From contig CAZABC010000006.1 of NCBI GenBank assembly GCA_964483405.1, positions 36,310 through 100,309 on the forward strand: a stretch of 64,000 bases of DNA, given 5' to 3'. Each line of letters opens with the position of its first letter. Position 1 is the first letter of the stretch. This stretch comes from CAZABC01 sp964483405. Lineage in GTDB: Bacteria; Chloroflexota; Limnocylindria; Limnocylindrales; CSP1-4. A program made the position numbers and the translations under genes. This document shows positions 34,864 to 44,763 of the stretch, in pieces. The notes below the pieces were generated by a model that saw nothing but the letters and a program-made list of their open reading frames with translations, was not told where the DNA came from and did no database searches.

Positions 34864-35529
34864 GTGATCGACCCCACCGCGCGCGTCCACGCGTCGGCGG
34901 ATCTCGAGGCCGACGTCGTCGTCGGCCCCCGGAGCAGCGTCTGGCACCGGGCGCAGATCCGGACCGGCGCCCGGATCGGCGCCGAGTGCGTGATCGGACG
35001 TGACGCCTTCATCGACGAGGGCGTGACCATCGGCGACCGGGTCAAGATCCAGAACGCGGCGCTGGTCTACCACGGCGTGACCGTCGAGGACGGCGTCTTC
35101 ATCGGCCCGAACGCGATCCTGACGAACGACCGCTACCCGCGGGCGATCACCGCGACCGGCGACCTCGCGCGCGCCGACGACTGGACCGTCAGCCCGATCG
35201 TCCTGCGCCATGGCTGCTCCATCGGCGCCGGGGCCGTCGTCGTCGCCGGCGTCGACGTGGGCCGCTTCGCGACCGTCGGCGCCGGGGCCGTCGTCACCCG
35301 GACGGTGCCCGACCACGCCCTCGTCGCCGGGAACCCGGCCCGCCGCCTCGGCTGGGTCTGCGCCTGTGGCGCCCGCCTCACGGGCGGCGACGGCGCGGCC
35401 GCCCCCGCCAGCCCATCGCCCGACGACGTCCTGGCCTGCCCGGCCTGCGAACGTCGCTACGCCTACGTCCCCGATGCCGGGTCGCTCGAGGAGCGGCCCG
35501 CGACCCTGCCGCAAGGAGCGCCTGCATGA
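34864..35529 (+). CDS. wbpD: WbpD/WlbB-type UDP-amino-sugar N-acetyltransferase with C-terminal zinc ribbon
   Basis: This 221-residue protein is a left-handed beta-helix of hexapeptide repeats (VVVGPRSSVWHRAQI, CSIGAGAVVVAGVDVGRFATVGAGAVV). The acceptor/CoA loop is typified by FIGPNAILTNDRYPRA. The last 60 residues carry CACGARL and CPACERRY, a zinc ribbon seen in many WlbB-type enzymes. In the pathway it acetylates the 3-amino group of UDP-GlcNAc(3NH2)A. The GTG at 34864 follows AAGGAG. The stop overlaps the next ATG (ATGA), and four biosynthetic genes follow in order. Confidence 0.85.
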   Translation: MIDPTARVHASADLEADVVVGPRSSVWHRAQIRTGARIGAECVIGRDAFIDEGVTIGDRVKIQNAALVYHGVTVEDGVFIGPNAILTNDRYPRAITATGDLARADDWTVSPIVLRHGCSIGAGAVVVAGVDVGRFATVGAGAVVTRTVPDHALVAGNPARRLGWVCACGARLTGGDGAAAPASPSPDDVLACPACERRYAYVPDAGSLEERPATLPQGAPA

Positions 35530-36638
35530 TCCCGATCGCCCGTCCCGACATCGGCCCCGAGGAGATCGCCGCCGTCACCGACGTCCTCCGGAGCGGCATG
35601 ATCGCCCAGGGCAAGCGGGTCGCCGAGCTCGAGACCCGCTGGGCCGAGGCCTGCGGGACGAAGCACGCGATCGCGACGAGCAACGGGACGACGGCGCTGA
35701 TGGCGATCTTCGCCGGCCTCGGCCTCGGCCCCGGCGACGAGGTCGTGACCGTGTCGCACACGTTCGCCGCGACGGCGAACGCGATCCTGTCCACCGGCGC
35801 GACGCCGGTCTTCGTCGACATCGAGCCGGACACGTACGTCATCGACGCCGCCCGGATCGAGGCGTCGATCACCGCGCGGACCCGGGCGATCGTCCCGGTC
35901 CACCTCTTCGGCCTCGTCGCCGACATGGACATGATCGGCGCCATCGCCGACCGGCACGGGCTCGCCGTCGTCGAGGACGCCTGTCAGGCCCACCTCGCGA
36001 CGTATCGCGGGCGGATCGCAGGCAGCTTCGGCCACGGCGCCTTCAGCCTGTACGCGACGAAGAACATGACGACGGCCGAGGGCGGCCTCGTCACGACCGA
36101 CGACGACCGCCTCGCCGACTGGCTCCGGCTCTACCGCAACCAGGGGATGCGGACGCGCTACCAGTTCGAGATGCTCGGCTACAACTTCCGGATGACCGAC
36201 ATGAACGCCGCGATCGGGCTCGTCCAGCTCGACAAGCTGCCCGCCAACACCGCCCGGCGGCAGGCGATCGCCGCGACCTACGACGCGGCCTTCGCCGACC
36301 TGCCGGTCCGGACGCCGGTCGTCCCCGAGGGGCGGACCCACGTCTACCACCAGTACACGCTCGACGTCGGTCACGCCCGCGACGCCATCATCGCCGAGCT
36401 CCGCGAGGCGGGCGTCGGGGCCGACGTCTACTACCCCGTCCCGGTCCACAAGCAGGCCTACATCCAGGAGCGCGGCCTCCACGCCGACCTGCCGGTCACC
36501 GACGCGGCCGCCGCCCGGACGCTGGCCCTGCCGATGCATCCGGGCCTGACCGACGCCGAGGTCGCGACGGTCGTCGACGCCGTCCGGGCCGCCGTCGGCC
36601 GGCACGCCGGGGCCCCCGCCGCCGCCGCAGCCGGCTGA
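35526..36638 (+). CDS. wbpE: DegT/DnrJ/EryC1/StrS aminotransferase (WbpE-type)
   Basis: This 370-residue PLP enzyme opens with IPIARPDIGPEEIAAV. It has TSNGTTALMAI, a DACQAHLATY segment and the PLP Lys in FSLYATKNMTTAEGG (about residue 185). NFRMTDMNAAIGLVQLDKL completes the family pattern. In the WbpE role it transfers an amino group from glutamate to the 3-keto-sugar made by WbpB. It is cytosolic and works as a dimer. The start overlaps the acetyltransferase stop. Sugar aminotransferases are similar across pathways, so the assignment rests on the neighbours. Confidence 0.87.
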   Translation: MIPIARPDIGPEEIAAVTDVLRSGMIAQGKRVAELETRWAEACGTKHAIATSNGTTALMAIFAGLGLGPGDEVVTVSHTFAATANAILSTGATPVFVDIEPDTYVIDAARIEASITARTRAIVPVHLFGLVADMDMIGAIADRHGLAVVEDACQAHLATYRGRIAGSFGHGAFSLYATKNMTTAEGGLVTTDDDRLADWLRLYRNQGMRTRYQFEMLGYNFRMTDMNAAIGLVQLDKLPANTARRQAIAATYDAAFADLPVRTPVVPEGRTHVYHQYTLDVGHARDAIIAELREAGVGADVYYPVPVHKQAYIQERGLHADLPVTDAAAARTLALPMHPGLTDAEVATVVDAVRAAVGRHAGAPAAAAAG

Positions 36639-36644
36639 CCCGCG

Positions 36645-37700
36645 ATGACCGCCAGCTGGATGCCCCTGGGCGATCGCCCGCTCCGCCTCGGGCTGGCCGG
36701 GCTCGGGTCGATGGGCCGGAACCATCTGCGAGTCATCGGCTCGCGGGACGACTGTCGCCTGGTCGCCGTCGCCGATCCTGTGCCGGAGGTCCTCGCCGAC
36801 GCCGCCGCGCGGAGCGGCGCGGCCCCGTACGCCGACCCGCTGGCGATGCTCGTCGACGCCGGCCTCGACGCCGTCGTCATCGCCGCGCCGACGACCGCTC
36901 ACCTCGAGCTCGGTCTCGCCGCCGTCGAGCGGGGCGTCGCGATCCTCGTCGAGAAGCCCCTCGCCGCCACGGTCGACGAGGGCCTCGAGCTCCTCGCGGC
37001 CGCCCGCGCCCGGGGCGTGCCGGTCCAGGTCGGCCACGTCGAGCGGTTCAACCCGGCCGTTCTCGAGCTCGGCCGGCTGCTCCACCAGGCGCGCTGGCTG
37101 TCGACGATCTACTCGATCCAGTCCCGCCGCGCCGGCCCCTTCCCGGCCCGGATCCGCGACGTCGGCGTCGCCATCGACCTCGCAACCCACGACGTGGACA
37201 TCCTGTCGTGGATCGCCGGCGAGCGGCCCGACCGGGCATACGCCGAGACGGCCCGCCGGGTCCACGCCGCTCACGAGGACCTCCTCTTCGGCCTGCTCCG
37301 GTTCCCGTCCGGGGCGGCCGGGATGCTCGACGTCGACTGGCTGACGCCGGCCAAGCGTCGCCAGCTGTCGGTCGTCGGCGAGGAGGGGATGTTCGAGCTC
37401 GACTACCTGACCCAGCGCCTGACCTTCACCAAGGCGCCCGACGTCGCCCACCCGCGGCTGATCGCCGGCTACGCCCCGACCTTCGAGGGCGACGTGGCGG
37501 TGCTGCCCGTCGCGAACGAGGAGCCCCTCGCCGCCGAGCTCGAGTCGTTCGTCCGGGTCGTCCGCGCCGGCGGCCGCCCGGTCGTCGACGGGGTCGACGG
37601 CCTGTGGGCCGTCGCCATCGCCTGGGCGCTCCGCACGGCCGCCGCCGAGGGCCGGCCGATCGACCTGTCCGACCTGTCAGCGAGGCTGTCCGCCGCATGA
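36645..37700 (+). CDS. wbpB: Gfo/Idh/MocA-family oxidoreductase (WbpB-type)
   Basis: This 351-residue protein has an N-terminal Rossmann motif (GLAGLGSMGRNHLRV), the conserved VEKPLAA and GHVERFNPAV segments, and a C-terminal beta-sheet domain (GMLDVDWLTPAKRRQLSVVGEEG). WbpB/WlbA enzymes oxidise UDP-GlcNAcA at C3 before transamination. The ATG lies 6 bp after the wbpE stop, and the stop overlaps the wbpA start (ATGA). It fits the pathway by context. Confidence 0.85.
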   Translation: MTASWMPLGDRPLRLGLAGLGSMGRNHLRVIGSRDDCRLVAVADPVPEVLADAAARSGAAPYADPLAMLVDAGLDAVVIAAPTTAHLELGLAAVERGVAILVEKPLAATVDEGLELLAAARARGVPVQVGHVERFNPAVLELGRLLHQARWLSTIYSIQSRRAGPFPARIRDVGVAIDLATHDVDILSWIAGERPDRAYAETARRVHAAHEDLLFGLLRFPSGAAGMLDVDWLTPAKRRQLSVVGEEGMFELDYLTQRLTFTKAPDVAHPRLIAGYAPTFEGDVAVLPVANEEPLAAELESFVRVVRAGGRPVVDGVDGLWAVAIAWALRTAAAEGRPIDLSDLSARLSAA

Positions 37701-39133
37701 GCCCCATCGTCCGCCGCCCGTCCGCCGCCACCTCGCTCCTCGGCGGATCCATCGAGCTGCCGGTCGCCCCCTGCGAGCACGGCCCGGTCCGCGACGTCGC
37801 GCCCTGGACCGGCGAGCCCGGGACCGCCGGGACCGTCGCCGTCGTCGGCGCCGGCAAGATGGGGCTGCCGCTGGCCGGCCAGTTCGCCGGCCACGGCTGG
37901 CGGGTGGTCGCGGTCGACATCCAGCAGGCCGTCGTCGACGCGATCAACGCCGGCGAGTCGCACGTCCACGAGGAGCCCGAGCTCGCCGCCATCGTCCGCG
38001 ACGCGGTCGCCGCCGGCCGGCTCCGGGCGACGACGGACGGGACCGAGGCCGCCCGGACCGCCGACGTCGTCGTCCTCATCGTCCCGGTGATGCTCGACGA
38101 CGAGCAGCAGCCCGACTACCGGTTCATGGATGCCGCGGTCGCCTCGGTCGCATCGGGGGTCCACGCCGGCTCGACCGTCGTCTTCGAGACGACCCTGCCG
38201 GTCGGCGACACGCGCCACCGCTACGTCCCGCGGCTCGAGGCGGCGAGCGGGCTCGTCGCCGACCGCGACTTCTTCGTCGCCTTCTCGCCCGAGCGGCTCT
38301 ACTCGGGTGCGGCGCTCCGCAACCTGGCGATGTACCCGAAGCTCGTCGGCGGGGTCGGCCCGGCCTCGGGCGAGCGCGCCGCCGCGTTCTACGCCTCGGT
38401 CCTCGACGCGGAGGTCGTCCTGATGGCCTCGGCCGAGGCGGCCGAGTTCAGCAAGCTCGCCGACACGACCTACCGCGATGTCAACATCGCCCTGGCGAAC
38501 GAGTTCGCCCGCTATGCCGAGCGGGTCGGCGTCGACATCCTCGAGGTCATCGCCGCCGCGAACAGCCAGCCGTACAGCCACATCCACCAGCCGGGGATCG
38601 GCGTCGGCGGCCACTGCATCCCGGTCTATCCGCACTTCCTCCTGTCGCGGGCGCCGGAGATGGAGCTCGTCGACCTGTCGCGGCGGGTGAACGACGGCCA
38701 GGTCGGCGTCGCGATCCGGTCGATCGAGCGGGTCGTCGGGAACCTCGAGGGCGTCCCGGTCCTCGTCCTCGGCCTGACCTACCGCCACGGCGTCAGGGAG
38801 CTGGCCTACTCCCGGGCGATCGCGCTCATCGAGCGGCTCAAGTCGCGCGGCGCGGTCGTCTCGGCCTACGACCCGCTCCTCGACGACGGCGAGGTCGAGC
38901 GGCTCGGGGCGATCCCGCACCGCTGGGGCGAGCCGTCGGCCGCGGTCGCGATCGTCACCCAGACCGCCGACCCGGCCTGGAACGCGCTCGATCCCGGGGC
39001 GTTCCCCGACGCTCGCGTCCTCTACGACGGTCGCAACAGCCTCCGCGGACTCGACCTCCCCGAGCGGATCGCGTACCTCGGGGTCGGGGTCGCCGGGACG
39101 GCCCGGACGCTCGAGGCGGCCGCCGCGCGCTAG
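37697..39133 (+). CDS. wbpA: UDP-N-acetyl-hexosamine 6-dehydrogenase (WbpA/WecC-type)
   Basis: This 478-residue UDP-sugar dehydrogenase has an extra 45-residue N-terminus before VAVVGAGKMGLPLAGQFA. It has FSPERLYSG, LADTTYRDVNIALANEF and the catalytic Cys in GVGGHCIPVYPHF (about residue 305). It oxidises the C6 hydroxyl of UDP-GlcNAc (or UDP-ManNAc) to a carboxylate in two NAD-dependent steps. The neighbours favour UDP-GlcNAc as substrate, giving UDP-GlcNAcA for the next enzymes. Its TAG stop doubles as part of the -10 box of the next gene. Confidence 0.88.
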   Translation: MSPIVRRPSAATSLLGGSIELPVAPCEHGPVRDVAPWTGEPGTAGTVAVVGAGKMGLPLAGQFAGHGWRVVAVDIQQAVVDAINAGESHVHEEPELAAIVRDAVAAGRLRATTDGTEAARTADVVVLIVPVMLDDEQQPDYRFMDAAVASVASGVHAGSTVVFETTLPVGDTRHRYVPRLEAASGLVADRDFFVAFSPERLYSGAALRNLAMYPKLVGGVGPASGERAAAFYASVLDAEVVLMASAEAAEFSKLADTTYRDVNIALANEFARYAERVGVDILEVIAAANSQPYSHIHQPGIGVGGHCIPVYPHFLLSRAPEMELVDLSRRVNDGQVGVAIRSIERVVGNLEGVPVLVLGLTYRHGVRELAYSRAIALIERLKSRGAVVSAYDPLLDDGEVERLGAIPHRWGEPSAAVAIVTQTADPAWNALDPGAFPDARVLYDGRNSLRGLDLPERIAYLGVGVAGTARTLEAAAAR

Positions 39134-39136
39134 GCT
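39131..39136 (+). promoter_or_regulatory. Leaderless -10 box for wbpI-like gene, overlapping wbpA stop
   Basis: TAGGCT begins with the TAG stop codon of the preceding gene and ends 6 nt before the GTG at 39143. This gives an internal promoter inside the operon. Confidence 0.6.
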
Positions 39137-39142
39137 CTCGGG

Positions 39143-40273
39143 GTGCGGATCGTCAGCGTCGTCGGGACGCGACCCCAGCTGATCAAGGCGGCGGCCCTCC
39201 TGCCCGCGCTCCGGGCGCGGCACGCCGACGTCTTCGTCGACACCGGCCAGCACTACGACGAGGCGATGGCCGGCGTCTTCTTCGCCGAGCTCGGGCTACC
39301 GGCCCCCGACCACGCCCTCGGCGTCGGCGGCGGGAGCCAGGCCGAGCAGACCGCCCGGATGCTGACGGCTCTTGAGGCCGTCCTGCTGGCCGAGCGGCCG
39401 GACGCGGTCCTCGTCTACGGCGACACGAACTCGACGCTCGCGGGGACGCTCGCCGCGGCGAAGCTCGCGATCCCGGTCGCCCACGTCGAGGCCGGCCTGC
39501 GGAGCTTCGACCGGCGGATGCCCGAGGAGGTCAACCGGGTCGTCGCCGACCACCTCGCCCGGTGGTGCTTCGCCCCGACCCCCGCGGCGGTCGAGAACCT
39601 CGCCGCCGAGGGCATCGTCGACGGCGTCACCCTCGTCGGCGACGTCCTCCAGGACCTCGCCGCGGCGACCATCGAGGTGGTCCGCGATCCGGCCGTGCTC
39701 GTCGGCGTCGAGGCGGACCTGCGCCGCGGGTCGCCGGGCCTGCGGCTGCGGCCGGGCGGCTACCTCTTCGCGACGGTCCATCGGGCGGCGAACCGCGACC
39801 TGGCCGCGATGCGCGCCTGGGCCGACCTGCTCGCCGCCGTCGCGCGCCCAGGTCGACCCGTCGTCCTGCCGCTCCATCCCGGCACCGCCGCGGCGCTCGC
39901 CGAGGCCGGCATCGAGCTCGGCCCCGACGTCCGGGCCGTCGAGCCGGTCGGCTACCGGACGGCGATCGCCCTCCAGCTCCACGCCGCGGCGGTCCTGACC
40001 GACTCGGGCGGGGTCCAGCGCGAGTCGGCCTGGCTCGGGGTCCCGTGCCTCGTCCTGCGCGATACGACCGAGTGGCTCGAGGCCGTCGCCGGCTCCGGCG
40101 GGCTGATGGTCGTCGTCGGTCTCGACGCGGAGCGGGCCCGGGCGGAGCTCGCCCGACTGGCGCCGCCCGACCTCGCCCCGGCGATCGCCGAGGACCGTGC
40201 CGCGACGCTCGACCTCGAGCCGGCGGGCGCGGTCGATCGGATCGTCGCCGCGCTCGACGCGTGGCCGGGGTGA
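39143..40273 (+). CDS. wbpI: UDP-N-acetylglucosamine 2-epimerase family protein (WbpI/WecB-type)
   Basis: This 376-residue enzyme is a GT-B-fold non-hydrolysing 2-epimerase. VVGTRPQLIKAA, the DTGQHYDEAM loop, VYGDTNSTLA, HVEAGLRSFDRRMPEEVNR and DSGGVQRESAWLGVPCLVLR are all diagnostic. In the WbpI role it would epimerise UDP-GlcNAc(3NAc)A to UDP-ManNAc(3NAc)A; a plain UDP-GlcNAc epimerase is the alternative. It is cytosolic. The GTG is fixed by the leaderless box. Its stop overlaps the next glycosyltransferase by 4 bp. Confidence 0.85.
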   Translation: MRIVSVVGTRPQLIKAAALLPALRARHADVFVDTGQHYDEAMAGVFFAELGLPAPDHALGVGGGSQAEQTARMLTALEAVLLAERPDAVLVYGDTNSTLAGTLAAAKLAIPVAHVEAGLRSFDRRMPEEVNRVVADHLARWCFAPTPAAVENLAAEGIVDGVTLVGDVLQDLAAATIEVVRDPAVLVGVEADLRRGSPGLRLRPGGYLFATVHRAANRDLAAMRAWADLLAAVARPGRPVVLPLHPGTAAALAEAGIELGPDVRAVEPVGYRTAIALQLHAAAVLTDSGGVQRESAWLGVPCLVLRDTTEWLEAVAGSGGLMVVVGLDAERARAELARLAPPDLAPAIAEDRAATLDLEPAGAVDRIVAALDAWPG

Positions 40274-41661
40274 CGGGTCGGGCCGATCCCGGGTCCGCGG
40301 CGCCGGTCCGCCAGCGGCTCGTCCTCATCTCGCGCTCGACCGGCCGGTTCCACTCACGGGCCGAGCGGATGGCGACCTCGGCGGTGCGGCGCGGCCACGA
40401 GGTCACGCTCGTCGCCCTGTGGCAGCCGGGGTTGCCGGTCGAGGAGCGGCACCCGGCCGGGTTCCGGATCCTCCGGCCGCCGGTCCGGACGCTCGACGGG
40501 CTGCCGCTCGGCGGGCTCGTCCGGCGGCTATGGCCCGGGCTCGAGGAGGACTCGGCATCGGGGAGTGCCCAGTGGGCGATGCCGACTGGTCCGTCCGCGA
40601 CACCGACCGGTCCGGCCGCTCCCGGCCCGCCCGCGCCCGCACCCGCACGCCGTCGGCCCGGTCCGGTCCGGCGCCGGGTCCGCTGGCTCGTCGACCGGGT
40701 CCGCCTCCCGCTGACGATCCGGGCCCAGACCCGGGTCGCCCTCACGACCGTGCCGGCCGCCGACGTCTACATCGGGATGGCCTTCGCCGGGATCCCGGTC
40801 GCCCTCGCCCTCGCCAAGCGGCACCGGGCGCGGGCCGTCTACGACGTGACCGACGTCTACCTCGAGGCCCGCAACCTCGCCCGGACGCGCGGTCCGCTGC
40901 GGGCCTGGCTGCGGCGGACCGAGCGGGGCTGGGCCCGGGCGTCGGCGGCGATGACGACCGCCAACGAGCCGTACGCCGACCTCATCGCCGACCGGCTCGG
41001 AGCCGGTCGGCCGACGGTCATCCTCAACACGCCGCCCCGCTACGCGCCGCCGGCCGACCGCCCCCGCCGCTTCCACGAGGCGCTCGCCCTCGACCCGGCG
41101 ACCCGGGTCGTCCTCTTCCACGGCGGGCTCGTCGAGGACCGTGGCGTCGAGCAGCTGATCGCGGCGGTCCCGCTGGTCCCCGACGCCGTGCTCGTCCTCA
41201 TGGGCTACGGCCCGCTCGTCCCGGTCGTCGAGGCGGCCCGGGCCGACCCCGGCGTCGCCGAGCGGGTCCGGCTCCTGCCGGCGGTCGCCCCGAGCGAGCT
41301 GGTCGACTGGGTGGCGTCGGCCGACGTCGTCGCGATGCCGATCCAGCCGACGACGCTCAACCATCGCTTCACGACGCCGAACCGGCTGTTCGAGGCGATC
41401 GCCGCCGGGACGCCGATCCTCGCCGCGGACCTGCCCGGGATGGCGGCGGTCGTCCGCGAGCTCGACGGCGGCGTCCTCGTCGACCCGACCGACCCGGCGG
41501 CGATCGCCGCGGCGCTGCGCGACCTGCTCGGCCGGCCGCCGGCAGCGGTCGAGGCGATGCGGGCCCGGCTCCTCGCGGCCGCCCACGACCGCTACTGCTG
41601 GGAGGTCGAGGAGGCCGGCTACCTCGCGCTGCTCGGGCGCGTCACGGGGCGGCCGTGGTGA
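40270..41661 (+). CDS. GT4-type glycosyltransferase
   Basis: This 463-residue protein has a GT-B fold. Its N-terminal domain has an insertion rich in Gly/Pro/Ser (about 85-130). The C-terminal nucleotide-sugar domain contains VVLFHGGLVEDRGVEQLI, VRLLPAVAPSELVDWVASADVV, TPNRLFEAIAAGTPIL and a closing helix. Sugar specificity cannot be read. The GTG overlaps the wbpI stop (GTGA) and the stop overlaps the following transferase (GTGA). It is the sixth gene of the wbp-like cluster and probably adds a sugar to its glycan. Confidence 0.83.
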   Translation: MTGRADPGSAAPVRQRLVLISRSTGRFHSRAERMATSAVRRGHEVTLVALWQPGLPVEERHPAGFRILRPPVRTLDGLPLGGLVRRLWPGLEEDSASGSAQWAMPTGPSATPTGPAAPGPPAPAPARRRPGPVRRRVRWLVDRVRLPLTIRAQTRVALTTVPAADVYIGMAFAGIPVALALAKRHRARAVYDVTDVYLEARNLARTRGPLRAWLRRTERGWARASAAMTTANEPYADLIADRLGAGRPTVILNTPPRYAPPADRPRRFHEALALDPATRVVLFHGGLVEDRGVEQLIAAVPLVPDAVLVLMGYGPLVPVVEAARADPGVAERVRLLPAVAPSELVDWVASADVVAMPIQPTTLNHRFTTPNRLFEAIAAGTPILAADLPGMAAVVRELDGGVLVDPTDPAAIAAALRDLLGRPPAAVEAMRARLLAAAHDRYCWEVEEAGYLALLGRVTGRPW

Positions 41662-42936
41662 GCGGCGGGTCGCCGGTCCGGGGCCGGGGCCGGGCCGTCG
41701 TCCTCGTTCCGAACGCCGCCGCGCCGTACTCGCGCGGCCTCCGGGTCGCCCGCAGCCTCGACGCGGCCGGCTTCGACGTCGAGATCGCCGCGGTCGCCGC
41801 CGCGGGGCTGCCGGAGCGGGAGGAGGACGGCCGGATCCTCATCCGCCGTTACCGGCCCCGCGGGCCGTGGGCCGGCTGGGACGCCGAGGCCGGCGGCCGG
41901 CCGGTGTGGGTCCGGCGGCTCGGGCCGCTCGGCCGGGCAGTAGACCGCGCCGTCAAGCTCGTCGGCTGGCCGGCCGGCATCCGCGGCTGGTGGGCCGCCC
42001 TTCGTCACGAGCTCCCGCCGGCCGACCTGTACCACGCCTGCGGCATCCTCGGCATCGGCGTCGCGGTCGGGCTCGCCCGTGACGCGCGGGCCCGTGGACG
42101 GGCCGGGCGGGTCGTCTACGACGTCATCGACGTCATCCTCGAGTCGAACAACTACGCCGCCGTGCCCCGCCCGGTCGTCGGCTGGTACCAGCGCCGCGAG
42201 CACGGCTGGGTCCGCCGGACGGACGCGGTCGTCACCGTCAACGACGCGATCGCCGATCACCTCGCGGCGACCTGGCCGCTGGCGACCCGGCCGACGGTCC
42301 TCCTCAACTGCCAGCCGGGCTGGACGCCGCCCGAGCCGCGCCCCGACCGGATCCGCGAGGCGGCCGGGATCCCGCCGGACCGCCGGATCGTCCTCTTCCT
42401 CGGCCGTGTCGGCCGCGAGCGGGGGCTCGAGGAGGCGGCCGAGGCGGTCCGCCGCGTCGACGACGCCGCGCTCGTCCTGCTCGGCTTCGGGCCGTGGGCC
42501 GACCGGCTCCGGGCGCGCGCCGCGGAGCCCGCCTGGGTCGGCCGGCTGTTCGTCCTGCCGCCGGTCCACCCCGACCTCGTCCCCGAGTGGACCGCCTCGG
42601 CCGACGCGACGATCGTCGCCGTGCCCGCGAACTCGCTCAACCAGCGGCTGAGCACGCCGAACAAGTTCTGGGAGAGCCTCACCGCCGGGACGCCGATCGT
42701 CGTCGGCCGCGACCTCGAGGTCATGCGGGCGATCGTCGAGGCCGAGGGGATCGGCGCCGTAGCGGACCCGGCCGACCCCGACGACCTCGCCCGGGCGCTC
42801 CGGGCGGTGCTCGACCAGGATCCGGCCGCGTCGGCGGCGATGCGCCGGCGCGCCCTCAGGGCCGCCCGGGAGCGCTACCGCTGGGAGACCGCGGTCGTCG
42901 GCTACCTCGCCCTCGTCGACCGGCTCGTCCCGCCGA

Positions 42937-42947
<11 letters not shown>
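41658..42947 (+). CDS. GT4-type glycosyltransferase
   Basis: This 429-residue GT-B transferase has VLVPNAAAPYSRGLRVARSLD at the N-terminus, LYHACGILGIGVAVGLA, VVYDVIDVILES, and in the C-domain VLFLGRVGRERGLEEAAE and LSTPNKFWESLTAGTPIV. It resembles the preceding gene in layout, though not closely in sequence. The start overlaps the previous stop. Its last 11 bp overlap the tail of the convergent ABC ATPase gene. Confidence 0.83.
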
Positions 42948-43796
<849 letters not shown>

Positions 43797-43797
<1 letters not shown>

Positions 43798-44669
43798 CAG
43801 ACGACCTTCGCGAACGACGGCTCGAGCCGCTTGAAGAAGACGGTCGTGAGGCCGAGGAGGATCAGCGAGACGACGAGCAGGGCCCCGAGGGCCGCCCAGT
43901 CGGGCGTCGTCGGCGGGCCGCCGTCGCTCGTCCCGTAGATGACCGCCCGGTAGGCCTCGAAGAGGATCGTGAACGGGTTGAGCGAGGAGAGCGTCGCCAG
44001 GGCCGGGCTCGCCGCGGCGACCCGGTCGAGGCTGTACAGCCCCGGCGAGAGGTAGAACCAGATCCGCATGAAGTGGCGGGCCAGGTTGCCGAGGTCGCGG
44101 AAGAAGACGTTGACGGCGGCGACGACGAGGGCGACGGCGAGGGTGAAGACGAGCTGGACGACCGCGATGACCGGGATCAGGAGCAGGTACGGCGTGATCC
44201 GGTCGGCGTAGAAGACGAGCATCAGGCCGAGGAGCGGGATCAGCCCGAAGGCGAAGTTGACGACGCCGGCCATGACCGCCGCGAGCGGCAGGACGATCTT
44301 GGGGAACTGGACCTGCTTGATCAGCCGGTCCTGGCTCGAGACGGACAGGATCGCGTCGTTGACCGCGCTGCTGAACCACTTCCAGGGCAGGATCGCGCTG
44401 AAGACGAAGAGCGCGTAGTCCGGGATCTGGACCTGGAAGATGACCTGGACGAGGACGACGTAGACGACGAGCTGGAGGAGCGGGTCGAGGAGCCACCAGA
44501 CGTTCCCGAGGAGGGTGTCGGCGCCCTTCTTCCGGAGGTCCGCCTGGACGAGGTAGCGGACGAGCATCCGGCGCGACCAGGCCTCGCGGGCCGCCTCGCG
44601 GAGCAACCCGATCGGGCCGGGCCGGACGGCGCTGGTGCGGTACGTCGTCGACCGGGCGGTGGCAGTCAT
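43797..44669 (-). CDS. ABC-2 type polysaccharide export permease (Wzm/TagG-like)
   Basis: This 290-residue protein has the ABC-2 permease arrangement. The cytosolic N-terminal amphipathic region (LLREAAREAWSRRMLVRYLVQADLRKKGADTLLGNVWWLLDP) is followed by about six membrane helices (e.g. LQLVVYVVLVQVIFQV), and a C-terminal reentrant-like region (NPFTILFEAYRAVIYG). It pairs with the ATPase downstream. The ATG at 44669 is preferred over an ATG about 20 nt upstream because the minus-strand TACCGT ends 11 nt before it. It is divergent from the glycosyltransferase at 44764. Confidence 0.9.
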
Positions 44670-44680
44670 GTGCGCGGCGT

Positions 44681-44686
44681 ACGGTA
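44681..44686 (-). promoter_or_regulatory. Near-leaderless -10 box for the ABC exporter operon
   Basis: TACCGT on the minus strand ends 11 nt before the permease ATG at 44669, so at most a few nucleotides of leader are expected. Confidence 0.5.
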
Positions 44687-44750
44687 GCACGGCCCGGCGG
44701 GGACACGGCCGAGCGCGGCCGCCCGCAGCACGGGCTCGCCGACCGCCCGG

Positions 44751-44756
44751 TACGCT
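44751..44756 (+). promoter_or_regulatory. Leaderless -10 box for glycosyltransferase
   Basis: TACGCT ends 7 nt before the ATG at 44764. It lies 64 bp from the divergent exporter box. Confidence 0.6.
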
Positions 44757-44763
44757 GACGGCG

